The translations under genes were made by a program, and so were the position numbers. 38,398 nt of DNA, taken from an uncultured Saccharophagus sp. GTDB lineage: Bacteria; Pseudomonadota; Gammaproteobacteria; Pseudomonadales; Cellvibrionaceae. Below, one piece after another: positions 8,596-17,433 of the stretch; the first letter of the stretch is position 1, and each line of letters opens with the position of its first letter. The stretch lies in assembly GCA_937920545.1 (NCBI GenBank), contig CAKZUG010000089.1, positions 1 through 38,398 of the forward strand, read 5' to 3'. The notes under the pieces are model-generated. The model did no database searches. It saw nothing but the letters and a program-made list of their open reading frames with translations, and was not told where the DNA came from.

Positions 8596-9963
8596 ATGTC
8601 TGTTACTGCGTTATTTAGTACCGTTAAACGTTTACCGTTTAGTTCAGCAACGGCACTCGCGGTGCCGATGATACTGGCAAACATCTCGACACCTCTTATG
8701 GGAATAGCCGATACCGCTATGTTAGGCCGTTTAGATGATGCCAGTTTTTTGGGTGGTGTGGCTGTGGGTGTGAATATTTTAACGTTGCTATTCTGGATGT
8801 TCGCTTTTTTACGTATGAGTATGACGGCGGCTGTGGGTAAATCGTACGGTACTCAAAAAATACAAAGCGCTATTCATTGTTTAATGCAAAGCACGGCTAT
8901 TGCCTTATTTTTATCGTTATTATTAATCGCGTTACACGGTTGGTATTTGCCACTATTTATCGGATGGGTTAGCCAGTCCATTGATGTAAACCAGCATGCA
9001 CTGGCGTATAGCTATATTCGTATTTGGTCAGCGCCGTGTGTGTTGCTCACTTACGTTTGTATGGGTTGGCTTATGGGCGCACAATCTATGCGCGCTATTG
9101 TCATTATTACTCTGGTTTTGAATGGCCTCAATATTGCGCTCGATTATGTATTTATTTTGGTGTTTAGCTGGGAGGTGAAAGGGGCAGCGTGGGCAACATT
9201 AATAAGTGAGTACTGCGCGTTTTGTTTAACGATAGTGTTTATGTTTAACGCTATAAAATCGCGTAGTAACAATACGCCTGCTGCGATGATAAAAGCCAGT
9301 ATTAAGCGTGGTATATTTAGCTTGCGGCAGTTTATACCGTTATTTAAAACTAACAGCCATTTGTTTGTACGCACGCTCTTATTGTTATTGGTGTTTAATT
9401 TTTTTACTGCACAGGGCGGTGTATTTGGTGATGATGTTATCGCTGCAAATGCTATTTTATTGCAACTCATGTTTATTGGTGTGTTTGCTGTAGATGGGTA
9501 CGCCTATGCAGGTGAGACGATGATCGCGCGTGCAATAGGTGCTAAACGCATACAAAATCTACATAATATTACAGGGTGTGTTTTATGTGTTGGTATAGCG
9601 ATTAGTGTGTTTTTTACGGTATTTTTTGCCGTAAGCCAGCCCTATATTCTTCATGTTATGACAAGCATTAACAGCGTAAAAAGTGCGGCCAACGATTATT
9701 ATATCTGGTTGCTTTTTATGCCTATTATGAGTGTGGCTTGTTATATATTTGATGGCCTATTTATAGGCGCAGGAAAAACAAAAGCGTTACAACAAGCCAT
9801 GATAATCAGCGTGTTTGGTGTGTTTTTACCTGTGTGGTGGTTCAGTCTAGGCTGGGGGAACCATGGATTATGGTTTGCTCTTGTGATTTTTCATCTTAGC
9901 CGTGGTGTGACGCTTATATTTTTTTATATCAAAATCACAAGAAAATCGTATTGGTTTGTATAA
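8596..9963 (+). CDS. MATE family efflux transporter (DinF-like)
   Basis: This 455-residue protein has twelve predicted membrane helices arranged as two six-helix halves. The N-terminal signature (AVPMILANISTPLMGIADTA, MLGRLDDASFLGGVAVG) is the MatE core and matches the DinF-like branch. The second half repeats it (FFTAQGGVFGDDVIAANAI, DGYAYAGETMIARAIGAK). The family exports cationic drugs or metabolites in exchange for H+ or Na+; the substrate here is unknown. It lies 98 nt after znuB beyond a hairpin, so it is probably a separate transcript. A 7-bp inverted repeat (TGGTTTG/CAAACCA, 9952-9973) spans the stop codon. Confidence 0.88.
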   Translation: MSVTALFSTVKRLPFSSATALAVPMILANISTPLMGIADTAMLGRLDDASFLGGVAVGVNILTLLFWMFAFLRMSMTAAVGKSYGTQKIQSAIHCLMQSTAIALFLSLLLIALHGWYLPLFIGWVSQSIDVNQHALAYSYIRIWSAPCVLLTYVCMGWLMGAQSMRAIVIITLVLNGLNIALDYVFILVFSWEVKGAAWATLISEYCAFCLTIVFMFNAIKSRSNNTPAAMIKASIKRGIFSLRQFIPLFKTNSHLFVRTLLLLLVFNFFTAQGGVFGDDVIAANAILLQLMFIGVFAVDGYAYAGETMIARAIGAKRIQNLHNITGCVLCVGIAISVFFTVFFAVSQPYILHVMTSINSVKSAANDYYIWLLFMPIMSVACYIFDGLFIGAGKTKALQQAMIISVFGVFLPVWWFSLGWGNHGLWFALVIFHLSRGVTLIFFYIKITRKSYWFV

Positions 9964-10218
9964 TTTCAAACCATAAACGGTAAAAAATATAAAATATTAT
10001 AGCCAAAACGGTAAAAATCGATACAACTTCAACCTAAAAATTCAACGCTTAGGCTTTATGCTTCTATTACTTGTAAAGCCCGTAATATCTAGTATTTTTA
10101 AAGTATCGACAAAGTAAATAAATGATATAAAAATATATTTATACAGTAGTATGCAGATACTTTGTTTTAATGGCTTATATTAAGTGAGCCTTAATTACTA
10201 TAGGAATACGAGTTCACT

Positions 10219-10893
10219 ATGAGCGAAAAACGTATTTTAGCAATCAGAGAATCCATTGCGGTTGCCAAAAGATTGGAGTCGCAAAATCACAATTTGCGTA
10301 ATTTTTTATTAAATCGTCAATCAGACTTGCATCATTCTATTGCTATGCCAACAGCCGATAGAGAGCAAGCATTGTTTGAGTTTGTCATTGGGTATATTGA
10401 GCTTGCTCCCGATATATTATCGGCGCTCAAAACTATTTCCCGTAAAGCGGGTATGGAATCAACGACGAACATGTTCTCCCGTTTAGCCGAAGACTATTTT
10501 GCGTCACCCCTAAAGGATTTACGTCACCATAAGGGTTTGATGGAATTGGTGAATGAGTCCTATTTTACTCACAGGCTTATTGAAGAGTTAAACGATCGGT
10601 TAACAATCGATTATGGCTCACCTATTATTCCAAGAGATCTCACCACATCCAGTTTAATTGTGCACAACATTATTGGCGAAGAAACCGCAAATATTATTGA
10701 TATTGCCATTACATATCTCATTAAATCGGCGTTTAAACATCATTTAACAATGGATGCTCACAATCAAAAAAATTATGCTGAAAATCATAAAAATTTAGAT
10801 TGGGATAGAAACCAAAAGCTATGGCCATTCTTAAATGAACGACCACCTATTCCTATCGAATTTGAGTTTGAGAGCTTTAAGCTGGCGTTATAA
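10219..10893 (+). CDS. Conserved-looking hypothetical cytoplasmic protein
   Basis: This 224-residue soluble protein has no signal peptide or membrane segment. It is mostly helical (LFEFVIGYIELAPDILSALK, NMFSRLAEDYF). A central HRLIEELNDRLTIDYGSP segment and a hydrophobic helix (TANIIDIAITYLIKSAF) follow, then a Pro-rich end (NERPPIPIEFEFES). An AGGA lies before the ATG. Composition and codon use match the neighbours, supporting a real gene. I recognise no family. It stands alone between the MATE gene and yheV, which converges on it. The 255 nt before it hold an AT-rich stretch with a repeated AAACGGTAAAAA. Confidence 0.75.
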   Translation: MSEKRILAIRESIAVAKRLESQNHNLRNFLLNRQSDLHHSIAMPTADREQALFEFVIGYIELAPDILSALKTISRKAGMESTTNMFSRLAEDYFASPLKDLRHHKGLMELVNESYFTHRLIEELNDRLTIDYGSPIIPRDLTTSSLIVHNIIGEETANIIDIAITYLIKSAFKHHLTMDAHNQKNYAENHKNLDWDRNQKLWPFLNERPPIPIEFEFESFKLAL

Positions 10894-10932
10894 AAATAGA
10901 GCACGTTTAGTGTTATTAGGTGTGCCTTAACA

Positions 10933-10960
10933 ACCCCAATAAATTTTAATGTATTGGGGT
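10933..10960. terminator. Hairpin between convergent genes
   Basis: ACCCCAATA (10933-10941) and TATTGGGGT (10952-10960) form a 9-bp stem with a 10-nt loop between the convergent hypothetical gene and yheV. There is no strong T-run on either side, so a bidirectional terminator role is probable but not certain. Confidence 0.55.
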
Positions 10961-10993
10961 ACTTCAATCATCTCACTGTTTTGTTAAGGGATG

Positions 10994-11233
10994 TTAGCTA
11001 GATGGAAATTTAATAACCTGCACAGCGTCTTTTTGTTTTTTCTCTTCTTCGGTTACATTCACCCGCGTCTCGATTTCTCGTTGTATAGGTTTAAAATCCA
11101 TTTTATCGGTAAAGTCGCAGGCGATACATTCACGTATATCGGTGCCGTCTTCATTAAACATCATAATGGTATCGAGCTTAGAACAACGCGGGCAAATAGC
11201 ACCCGCAATAAAACGTTTTTTTACAGTTGCCAT
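10994..11233 (-). CDS. yheV: YheV-like zinc-ribbon protein
   Basis: This 79-residue protein has CPRC (about 14-17) and CIAC (about 36-39) in a small zinc-ribbon layout, and begins MATVKKRFIAGAICPRCSKL as YheV/DUF2387 proteins do. Its ATG follows the prlC stop codon with no gap, so the two are almost certainly co-transcribed and coupled; the same prlC-yheV neighbourhood is common in gammaproteobacteria. The biochemical role of the family is not established. The charged C-terminal tail (TEEEKKQKD) has no recognised motif. Confidence 0.88.
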   Translation of the reverse strand: MATVKKRFIAGAICPRCSKLDTIMMFNEDGTDIRECIACDFTDKMDFKPIQREIETRVNVTEEEKKQKDAVQVIKFPSS

Positions 11234-13294
11234 TTATGCTGCCTTGATATCGCAATGTTTTAATAGGGGCGTGATAGATGGCTCGCGGCCTCTAAAACGT
11301 TTAAATAATGTCATGGCATCATAAGAGCCACCCATCTCTAAAATACACGATAAAAAACGCGTTCCGGTTTCTTTATTTTCTATGCCTTCTTCAATAAATG
11401 CTTCAAATGCATCGGCCGATAACACCTCGGCCCATTTGTAGCTGTAATACCCTGCTGCATAGCCGCCTGCAAAGATATGACTAAAGCTATTTTGAAATTG
11501 ATTAAAACTTGGTGGCGTACTGACCGAAACTTGCTCGCGTATGGTATCCAAACATGCCTGTACGTTTTTAAATGAGGGTAAATGTGACTCGCAATGCAAG
11601 GTGAAATCAAATAATGAAAACTCAATTTGACGCAGCATTTGCATAGCCGATTGAAAGTTTTTACCTTTTAGCATGTTCTCGAGTAAATCGTTAGGCAGAG
11701 GCTCACCCGTTTTATAGTGCTTTGAAATACGGGGTAATATAGATTTTTCCCAGCAAAAATTCTCCATAAATTGGCTGGGTAATTCAACGGCATCCCACGC
11801 TACACCGCTAATACCACTCACAGCGGGCACCTCAATTTGCGTCAGCATATGATGCAAGCCGTGGCCAAACTCATGGAAGAGCGTGGTCACATCGTTATGC
11901 GTGAGCAGTGATGGCGTATCGCCCACGGGAGCGCTAAAATTACAGGTCAAAAAGGCAACGGGGGTTTGCTTTTTACCCTGAATAATTTTTTTACCGCGTG
12001 CATCGGCCATCCAAGCGCCGCCGCGTTTTTTATCGCGGGCAAAGCAATCGAAATAAAATTGGGCAATCAGTGCGTTATCGCGTGTAATGTCAAATGTTTG
12101 CGCGTGCTCATGGTAAATTGGCAAGCTATTGCTGGGGCTTATTTTAACGTTAAACATCCCTTCAACTAATTCAAACATGCCATTCATAACAACATCTAGC
12201 GGGAAGTATTCTCGTACGGTTTCTTGCGATACATTAAAGCGTTGCTCTTTCAGTTTTTCGCTGTAAAACGCGTTATCCCACGCCTCTAAGGCATCAATGT
12301 TATCGCGCTGTTTAGCAAAGGCTTCTAGCTCGGCTTTTTCTTTTTCGGCCTGCGGTTTTGCTTTTTGGGCTAAATCGGTCAAAAAGTCGATTACTTGCTG
12401 TGTGGTGTCGGCCATTTTAGGTGCAATGGATAACTCGGCGTAGCTCTTAAAACCCAACAGCGCGGCTTTTTCTTGGCGAAGCACCAAAATCTTATCAATA
12501 ATGGGGCTGTTATCTAAGGCATCGCGTTTTTCTTGGGTCAAGTCGCTCTCTTGCGATGCACGTGTAGCATAGGCGCGATAGATTGTTTTGCGTAACTCGC
12601 GGTTAGTGGCGTGTGTTACCACCGCTAAATACGAGGGTATATCTAAGGTAAAGACAAAACCGCTTTTGTCTTTTTGTTGCGCGGCATTGGCTGCGGCTTG
12701 TTTAGCCAGCTCGGGGATACCCTCTAAGTCGGCTTCGTTATCGGTATGGTAAAACCAGCCTTGCGTTGCATCTAATACATTATTAGCAAATTGCGTAGTG
12801 AGCTTAGAGAGCTGTTGCGTTATGTCGCTAAAACGTTTTTTGTTATCGGCTTCAAGGGCCACGCCCGACAAGGTAAATTGACGCAGCGCGTTTTCGATGG
12901 CTTGTTTTTGTGCTTGGTTAAGTGTGCCTTTATAGTCATCGCGGTTGAGCGAGGTGTAGGCGTCAAACAACGCTGTATTTTGACCAAGCGCACTGTAAAA
13001 AGCCGATAACTTTTCTTGGCTGGCTTCATAGGCTTGACGTAAATCATCGCTGTTGGCCACGCTATTTAAGTGGCATACCATGCTCCATGCTTTTTCGAGT
13101 TTATCTTCGGCTTCGTCTAATGGGTTAACTAATGTTTCCCATGTAAACGTTCCATCTTGACCTAAAACACTGTCGAGTTGAGTTTGGTAACCACTAATAA
13201 GTTGAGTGATGGCTGGCTCCACATGAGTGGCGTCAACTTTGCTAAAATGTGCCAGAGGGTCGTGCTCTAAAAGCGGGTTTGTCGCTGTAGACAT
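11234..13294 (-). CDS. prlC: Oligopeptidase A (M3 metallopeptidase)
   Basis: About 686 residues, the usual length for OpdA/PrlC. The zinc-binding motif HEFGHGLHHML lies at about residues 471-481, in the setting TLFHEFGHGLHHML. Downstream are GVAWDAVELPSQFMENF, which supplies the third ligand region, and GGYAAGYYSYKWAEVLSADAF, typical of M3 enzymes. Family role: cytoplasmic degradation of short peptides, including cleaved signal peptides. I prefer the second in-frame Met (MSTATNPLLEHDPL) over the Met two codons upstream (13300) because it matches family N-termini. It is divergent from the gamma-carbonic anhydrase gene. Confidence 0.96.
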   Translation of the reverse strand: MSTATNPLLEHDPLAHFSKVDATHVEPAITQLISGYQTQLDSVLGQDGTFTWETLVNPLDEAEDKLEKAWSMVCHLNSVANSDDLRQAYEASQEKLSAFYSALGQNTALFDAYTSLNRDDYKGTLNQAQKQAIENALRQFTLSGVALEADNKKRFSDITQQLSKLTTQFANNVLDATQGWFYHTDNEADLEGIPELAKQAAANAAQQKDKSGFVFTLDIPSYLAVVTHATNRELRKTIYRAYATRASQESDLTQEKRDALDNSPIIDKILVLRQEKAALLGFKSYAELSIAPKMADTTQQVIDFLTDLAQKAKPQAEKEKAELEAFAKQRDNIDALEAWDNAFYSEKLKEQRFNVSQETVREYFPLDVVMNGMFELVEGMFNVKISPSNSLPIYHEHAQTFDITRDNALIAQFYFDCFARDKKRGGAWMADARGKKIIQGKKQTPVAFLTCNFSAPVGDTPSLLTHNDVTTLFHEFGHGLHHMLTQIEVPAVSGISGVAWDAVELPSQFMENFCWEKSILPRISKHYKTGEPLPNDLLENMLKGKNFQSAMQMLRQIEFSLFDFTLHCESHLPSFKNVQACLDTIREQVSVSTPPSFNQFQNSFSHIFAGGYAAGYYSYKWAEVLSADAFEAFIEEGIENKETGTRFLSCILEMGGSYDAMTLFKRFRGREPSITPLLKHCDIKAA

Positions 13295-13384
13295 AAGCAT
13301 CTCGTGTTAAGTGTGATAAAAATGGCAGCGTATGTTGTTTTGCCTGCCGCATAATCGTTTTATTGTAGTAAATATGGAGTCTTT

Positions 13385-13933
13385 ATGACCAATTCCAACC
13401 CAGTTCGTGCTCACGAAGGTGTTTTACCCACGTTGGCTGAAGGTGTGTTTATTGATACCAGTGCTGTTGTAATAGGTAATGTTACGATAGGAAAAGACAG
13501 CTCGGTTTGGCCGTGCGCGGTTATTCGTGGGGATATGCACACTATTACCATTGGTAAGCGTGTGAGTATTCAAGATAACGCCACCTTGCACATTACCCAC
13601 GCCAGCGAGTTCAATAGTAAAGGCTACCCACTCACTATTGGTGATGATGTCACCATTGGCCATAACGCCTGCCTACATGGTTGTACGTTAGGCAGTAGAG
13701 TTTTAATTGGTATTGGCGCGGTGGTGTTAGATGGCACGGTCATTCCCGATGATGTCATGATCGCTGCAGGCGCATTGGTGCCGCCCAATAAAACCCTAGA
13801 AAGTGGTTATTTATATTTGGGGAACCCAGCGAAAAAAGCCCGCGCGCTAACCGATAAAGAAAAAGCTTTTTTTACCTACTCAGCGGGGAACTATGCTGCT
13901 CTTAAAGAGACTTACCTACAGATGTTTAATTAA
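13385..13933 (+). CDS. Gamma-carbonic anhydrase family protein (YrdA-like)
   Basis: This 182-residue left-handed beta-helix protein shows the hexapeptide pattern throughout (VVIGNVTIGKDSSVWPCAVI, LTIGDDVTIGHNACLHGCTL). The metal-binding His residues of the family appear as His72 in HITH, His93 in IGHN and His98 in CLHG. Trimeric members bind zinc or iron; some hydrate CO2, but many YrdA-type proteins have no proven activity. GGAG lies before the ATG. It is divergent from prlC, with 84-90 nt between the starts, and is followed by a strongly structured intergenic region. Confidence 0.93.
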   Translation: MTNSNPVRAHEGVLPTLAEGVFIDTSAVVIGNVTIGKDSSVWPCAVIRGDMHTITIGKRVSIQDNATLHITHASEFNSKGYPLTIGDDVTIGHNACLHGCTLGSRVLIGIGAVVLDGTVIPDDVMIAAGALVPPNKTLESGYLYLGNPAKKARALTDKEKAFFTYSAGNYAALKETYLQMFN

Positions 13934-13965
13934 GCGCTGTTTTAACATCTTCTGAAAGATCTTCA

Positions 13966-14057
13966 GAGCCTCTGAATACTGCTACTTTTATACCTATGTG
14001 TTCTCCAGCGCATAGGTATAATGAAATGTTGTCGCAAACAGGTTTATTCAGAGGCTC
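13966..14057. repeat. 92-bp nested inverted repeat between two genes
   Basis: GAGCCTCTGAATA (13966-13978) and TATTCAGAGGCTC (14045-14057) form a perfect 13-bp terminal inverted repeat. Inside it TATACCTATG (13989-13998) and CATAGGTATA (14011-14020) form a perfect 10-bp hairpin. On the left, TCTGAA (13951-13956), TTCAGA (13962-13967) and TCTGAA (13971-13976) allow competing smaller hairpins. It ends 22 nt before the YHS gene start. It could be a miniature mobile element, a structured leader or an attenuator-like region. Confidence 0.75.
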
Positions 14058-14079
14058 GCCTAACTAAAATGGCGGTTTT

Positions 14080-14532
14080 ATGCTTCGTTTTTCTTTTTAT
14101 CTATTTATTTTCTTTTTAGGATTTTCGCAATCTTCGGCTTTAGCAAATAAGGCTATTTCAACGGGTTGGCTCTCAGATACAGCACTAAAAGGCTACGACT
14201 CTGTTGCCTACTTTACTCAAAATAAAGCGATCAAAGGGAGTAAGCAGTTTACTTACACTTACAAAGGCGCAACATGGCGCTTTAGCTCGCAAGAAAACCT
14301 GAATGCATTCACAGCAAACCCTACGCATTATGCGCCACAGTATGGTGGGTATTGTTCGTACGCCGTATCTATTAATAAGCTCGCACCTTCAGACCCAACT
14401 GTATTTGAATTACATGGCGGCAAGCTTTATTTGAATTACAACAAAGATGTACACAAGCAGTGGCAGCAGCAAAAAGCGCAGAGCATCATGCATGCCGACC
14501 AAAACTGGCCATCTTTACTCACTGATAAATAG
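14080..14532 (+). CDS. Exported YHS-domain protein
   Basis: This 150-residue protein has a signal peptide (LRFSFYLFIFFLGFSQSSAL, cleavage about residue 22). A YHS-type domain follows: LKGYDSVAYFTQNKAIKGSK, then TYKGATWRFSSQENLNAFTA, then YAPQYGGYCSYAVS. YHS domains occur in metal-binding or metal-sensing proteins. In exported members the single Cys and the Tyr/His positions are candidate ligands, but the function is unproven. The start lies at the end of a heavily structured 92-bp element, which might control expression. No partner gene overlaps it. Confidence 0.85.
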   Translation: MLRFSFYLFIFFLGFSQSSALANKAISTGWLSDTALKGYDSVAYFTQNKAIKGSKQFTYTYKGATWRFSSQENLNAFTANPTHYAPQYGGYCSYAVSINKLAPSDPTVFELHGGKLYLNYNKDVHKQWQQQKAQSIMHADQNWPSLLTDK

Positions 14533-14605
14533 TGTTGTTGCGCTGATGATTACCGCCGTGCTGGCTGTTTGAATCAACAAGATTGATAGTGAATAAGCGT
14601 GCACA

Positions 14606-14656
14606 CTGTCATCTAACTGCCACGAAATTGTCACATAGCGTCCATGAAAGTGTCAC
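14606..14656 (+). promoter_or_regulatory. PHO box array (PhoB binding sites) upstream of phoX
   Basis: Five 7-mers start at exactly 11-bp intervals: CTGTCAT (14606), CTGCCAC (14617), TTGTCAC (14628), CGTCCAT (14639) and GTGTCAC (14650). The first three match the PhoB half-site CTGTCAT/C well; the fourth is degenerate. A TTATAC (14671-14676) about 15 nt after the last repeat can serve as the -10. This predicts phosphate-starvation induction of phoX. Confidence 0.88.
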
Positions 14657-14704
14657 ACAGGTTAAGTAATTTATACCGTAAATATACTTAATTTGGAGCA
14701 CGCT

Positions 14705-16756
14705 ATGAGCGAAGCGACTTTTGACCCTACTATTTACAATACATCACACAATACAACCTTCGATAGCATTTTAGATACGCGTTTTTCTCGTCGTAAATTA
14801 CTGTCATCTGGCTCGGGTATTGCCGCCATGGCAGCGTTTAGCACGGTGGGGTTATCTGCATGCGGTGGTTCATCATCGTCACCTAACACCTCCTCAACAG
14901 ATTTAACCGTTCAGCCTAGCGTGACAGAATTGGGTTTTCAAAGCATCAATGGCGCTAAGCTTGACGCGGTTGTTGTTGCGCCCGGCTATAAAGCTCAAGT
15001 GCTCGCACCTTGGGGCACACCACTTAACGACAACGCTAACCCTTGGCAAGACGACGGTACAAACACCGCTCAAGACCAACTCAACGCAGTAGGTATGCAC
15101 CATGACGGCATGCGTTACTTTGCAATAAACGGCAGTAGCGAAGACGGCTTACTGGTGGTGAATCACGAATATATCGACCAAAACGCCTTACACGCCAACG
15201 GCAAAACTGTCGAGACAATCAACGATATTGAAACACGCACACTGGTAGACGAAATACGCAAAGAAATATACGCCCACGGCGTAACCGTTGCGCGTATTAC
15301 CAAAACAAACGGCACATGGAACGTGGTAAAAAATGATCCGCTTAACCGTCGGTATAATGGCGCAACTGAAATGGACGTATCTGGCCCGCTGTTTATGTCA
15401 CCATTACTTACCACCAAATACAGCCCCGATGGGCGAGTAGCACGTGGCACATTAAACAACTGCGGTAACGGTTATACGCCGTGGGGCACCTACTTAACCT
15501 GCGAGGAAAACTGGCCTGGTTATTTTGTGAATACGGGCGAGCGCACCGCAGACCAAGACCGCATTGGCGTGGGTAGTGATGCAACACGCTACGGCTGGGA
15601 TCAACTCGCTGGCGACCCCACCGAGCAAAATGACGAGTTTGCCCGATTTAACATTACGCCAAGCGCATCAACCCCAAGCCAAGATTACCGCAACGAAGCC
15701 AATGGCTATGGCTATATTGTTGAAATCGATCCTTTTACTCAGTCGCGGGCCATCAAGCGTACGGCGTTAGGGCGTTTTAGGCATGAGGGTTGCGAACCGC
15801 GCCCCGCTGTTGCAGGTGAGCCCATTGTGTTTTATAGCGGCCACGATGCACGCTTTGAATATATTTATAAATATGAGTCAGACGCCCTATGGGACCCTGC
15901 CGACGCTAACCGCATCGACCGTCTCGCCGTAGGTGAAAAATACATGGATGCAGGCACATTATATGTTGCGCGTTTTGGTGAGGAAGGCCAAGGCGAATGG
16001 TTACCGCTGACGCTTACCAGCGTAACCTTATCGGGTGATGTGTTGGGCGATAGCTTTGCTACCCAAGCCGATATTATACTCAATACCGCGGGTGCAGCCG
16101 ATTTACTGGGTGCAACCAAAATGGACAGGCCAGAGTGGTGTGCCGTCGACCCCATAACGGGCACAGCCTACATGACGCTTACCAACAATACGCGGCGTAC
16201 AGACGATACCAATATCGCTAACCCACGGCTCAATAATAAATTTGGCCATATTATTCGCTGGGATGAAAAAGCAGGAACCGCTTTTGAGTGGGATATTTTT
16301 GTTTTCGGCGCGCCCGCCGATGGCGACAGCGAAACAAACCTATCGGGTTTAACCGACCTTAACCAATTTGCAAGCCCTGATGGATTGGTTTTTGATTCGC
16401 GCGGTATTTTATGGATACAAACCGACAACGGTGCAAGTGAGGTAAAAGACGGCACCAATGATCAGATGCTAGCCGTCATACCTTCGCAGCTAACCAATAA
16501 TCAAAACCAGCAAATGCCGCTACGCGCCAGTAATCAAGCCGAGCTAAAGCGCTTTTTTGTTGGGCCAAACCGGTGTGAAGTCACAGGACTGGCCTTTACC
16601 GACAATAACACCGCATTTTTTGCCAACATACAGCACCCTGGCAACTGGCCATTTAGTAACGATGCCACGCAAATAACACCAGAAGGCGTCACGTTACGCC
16701 CACGTGCCGCAACCGTTGTAATAGAAAAAATAGACGGCGGCGCAATAGGTGAATAA
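14705..16756 (+). CDS. phoX: PhoX-type alkaline phosphatase (DUF839), Tat-exported
   Basis: About 683 residues. The N-terminus carries a twin-arginine signal (SRRKLLSSGSGIAAMAAF, Arg29-Arg30), and the hydrophobic stretch ends LSACGG, so a lipoprotein-like Cys is also possible. PhoX/DUF839 signatures are clear: NNCGNGYTPWGTYLTCEENW from about residue 251, GRFRHEGCEP, DRPEWCAVDPITGTAYMTLT, and SPDGLVFDSRGILWIQTDNG. Family enzymes are Ca2+/Fe-dependent phosphatases that release phosphate from organic esters outside the cytoplasm. I chose the ATG at 14705 over an in-frame TTG at 14693 because GGAG lies 6 nt before it. The PHO-box array directly upstream supports the assignment. Confidence 0.94.
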   Translation: MSEATFDPTIYNTSHNTTFDSILDTRFSRRKLLSSGSGIAAMAAFSTVGLSACGGSSSSPNTSSTDLTVQPSVTELGFQSINGAKLDAVVVAPGYKAQVLAPWGTPLNDNANPWQDDGTNTAQDQLNAVGMHHDGMRYFAINGSSEDGLLVVNHEYIDQNALHANGKTVETINDIETRTLVDEIRKEIYAHGVTVARITKTNGTWNVVKNDPLNRRYNGATEMDVSGPLFMSPLLTTKYSPDGRVARGTLNNCGNGYTPWGTYLTCEENWPGYFVNTGERTADQDRIGVGSDATRYGWDQLAGDPTEQNDEFARFNITPSASTPSQDYRNEANGYGYIVEIDPFTQSRAIKRTALGRFRHEGCEPRPAVAGEPIVFYSGHDARFEYIYKYESDALWDPADANRIDRLAVGEKYMDAGTLYVARFGEEGQGEWLPLTLTSVTLSGDVLGDSFATQADIILNTAGAADLLGATKMDRPEWCAVDPITGTAYMTLTNNTRRTDDTNIANPRLNNKFGHIIRWDEKAGTAFEWDIFVFGAPADGDSETNLSGLTDLNQFASPDGLVFDSRGILWIQTDNGASEVKDGTNDQMLAVIPSQLTNNQNQQMPLRASNQAELKRFFVGPNRCEVTGLAFTDNNTAFFANIQHPGNWPFSNDATQITPEGVTLRPRAATVVIEKIDGGAIGE

Positions 16757-16808
16757 CAACTAAAAACCACTTATATATACTTATTAAGCAATGTTTAAGC
16801 ACATTATT

Positions 16809-16844
16809 AAAAAGCCAGATACGCTTAGTATCTGGCTTTTTTTT
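16809..16844 (+). terminator. Rho-independent terminator after phoX
   Basis: AAAAAGCCAGATAC (16809-16822), loop GCTTA, GTATCTGGCTTTTT (16828-16841), continuing into further T residues. It is strong, and the A-rich 5' arm would also allow function in the opposite direction. Confidence 0.95.
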
Positions 16845-17011
16845 GCTTATTATAAAATTATTAGACACATTAAATAATAGATTTAACGGCTATAAACATT
16901 TTTTTTAGAAAATAGTGACTATGCTCATTAAGAAAGTAACTCTTTTTTCATGTTTATTTTGAGTTGTTGATGAGTGATTTGTATAACAATTTTATAAAGG
17001 AGAAAATATCA

Positions 17012-17422
17012 GTGTATATAAAATATTTTGCCGTATGCTTTTTTTTAGTGTTTACGCATATTAGTTATGCGCAAGTTGTTACTGTCATCAATAAAAATAA
17101 TATGAACACATTAACCAAAAAGCATATTAGCCGCATATTTTTAGGTAAAGACAAGCAGTTTCCGGATGGATCAGAAACCATCCCCGTTAGTCAAGCTAAA
17201 GGGTCGAGCCTACAAGACAGTTTTAATGAAGCCATTCTTGGTCGCAGTACCAGCCAAGTGGCAGCGTATTGGTCGAGGCTTGTTTTCACAGGCAAAGGTA
17301 TACCGCCAAAAGAAGTAGAGGGTGATGCAGCCGTGATTGATCTGGTTTCGAAAAATCAAAGCGCAATCGGTTATATTGATCAATCAGCAGTAACAGACGC
17401 TGTTAAAGTTATTAAATTTTAG
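17012..17422 (+). CDS. PstS-like periplasmic phosphate-binding-type protein
   Basis: A short single-domain protein of the PBP_like_2/PstS type, about 136 residues. It has a signal peptide (YIKYFAVCFFLVFTHISYAQ). The conserved stretch LTKKHISRIFLGKDKQFPDG, the motif AAYWSRLVFTGKGIPPKEV and the ending NQSAIGYIDQSAVTDAVKVI are typical. I prefer the GTG at 17012, which has AAAGGAGA 8 nt upstream, over an in-frame start at 16964. It lies 11 nt before a porin gene, so the two form an operon. In marine bacteria such short PstS-like proteins often pair with porins. A role in phosphate scavenging is inferred from the family and from phoX next door. Confidence 0.85.
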   Translation: MYIKYFAVCFFLVFTHISYAQVVTVINKNNMNTLTKKHISRIFLGKDKQFPDGSETIPVSQAKGSSLQDSFNEAILGRSTSQVAAYWSRLVFTGKGIPPKEVEGDAAVIDLVSKNQSAIGYIDQSAVTDAVKVIKF

Positions 17423-17433
17423 GGGTAGTATTG

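Noticed and set aside
9952-9973. Terminator after the MATE gene
   Set aside because: It is a 7-bp inverted repeat spanning the stop codon with no T-run; too weak to list as a terminator.
15163-16770. Several long minus-strand frames opposite phoX
   Set aside because: phoX is unambiguous; the opposite frames show no motifs and reflect its codon use.
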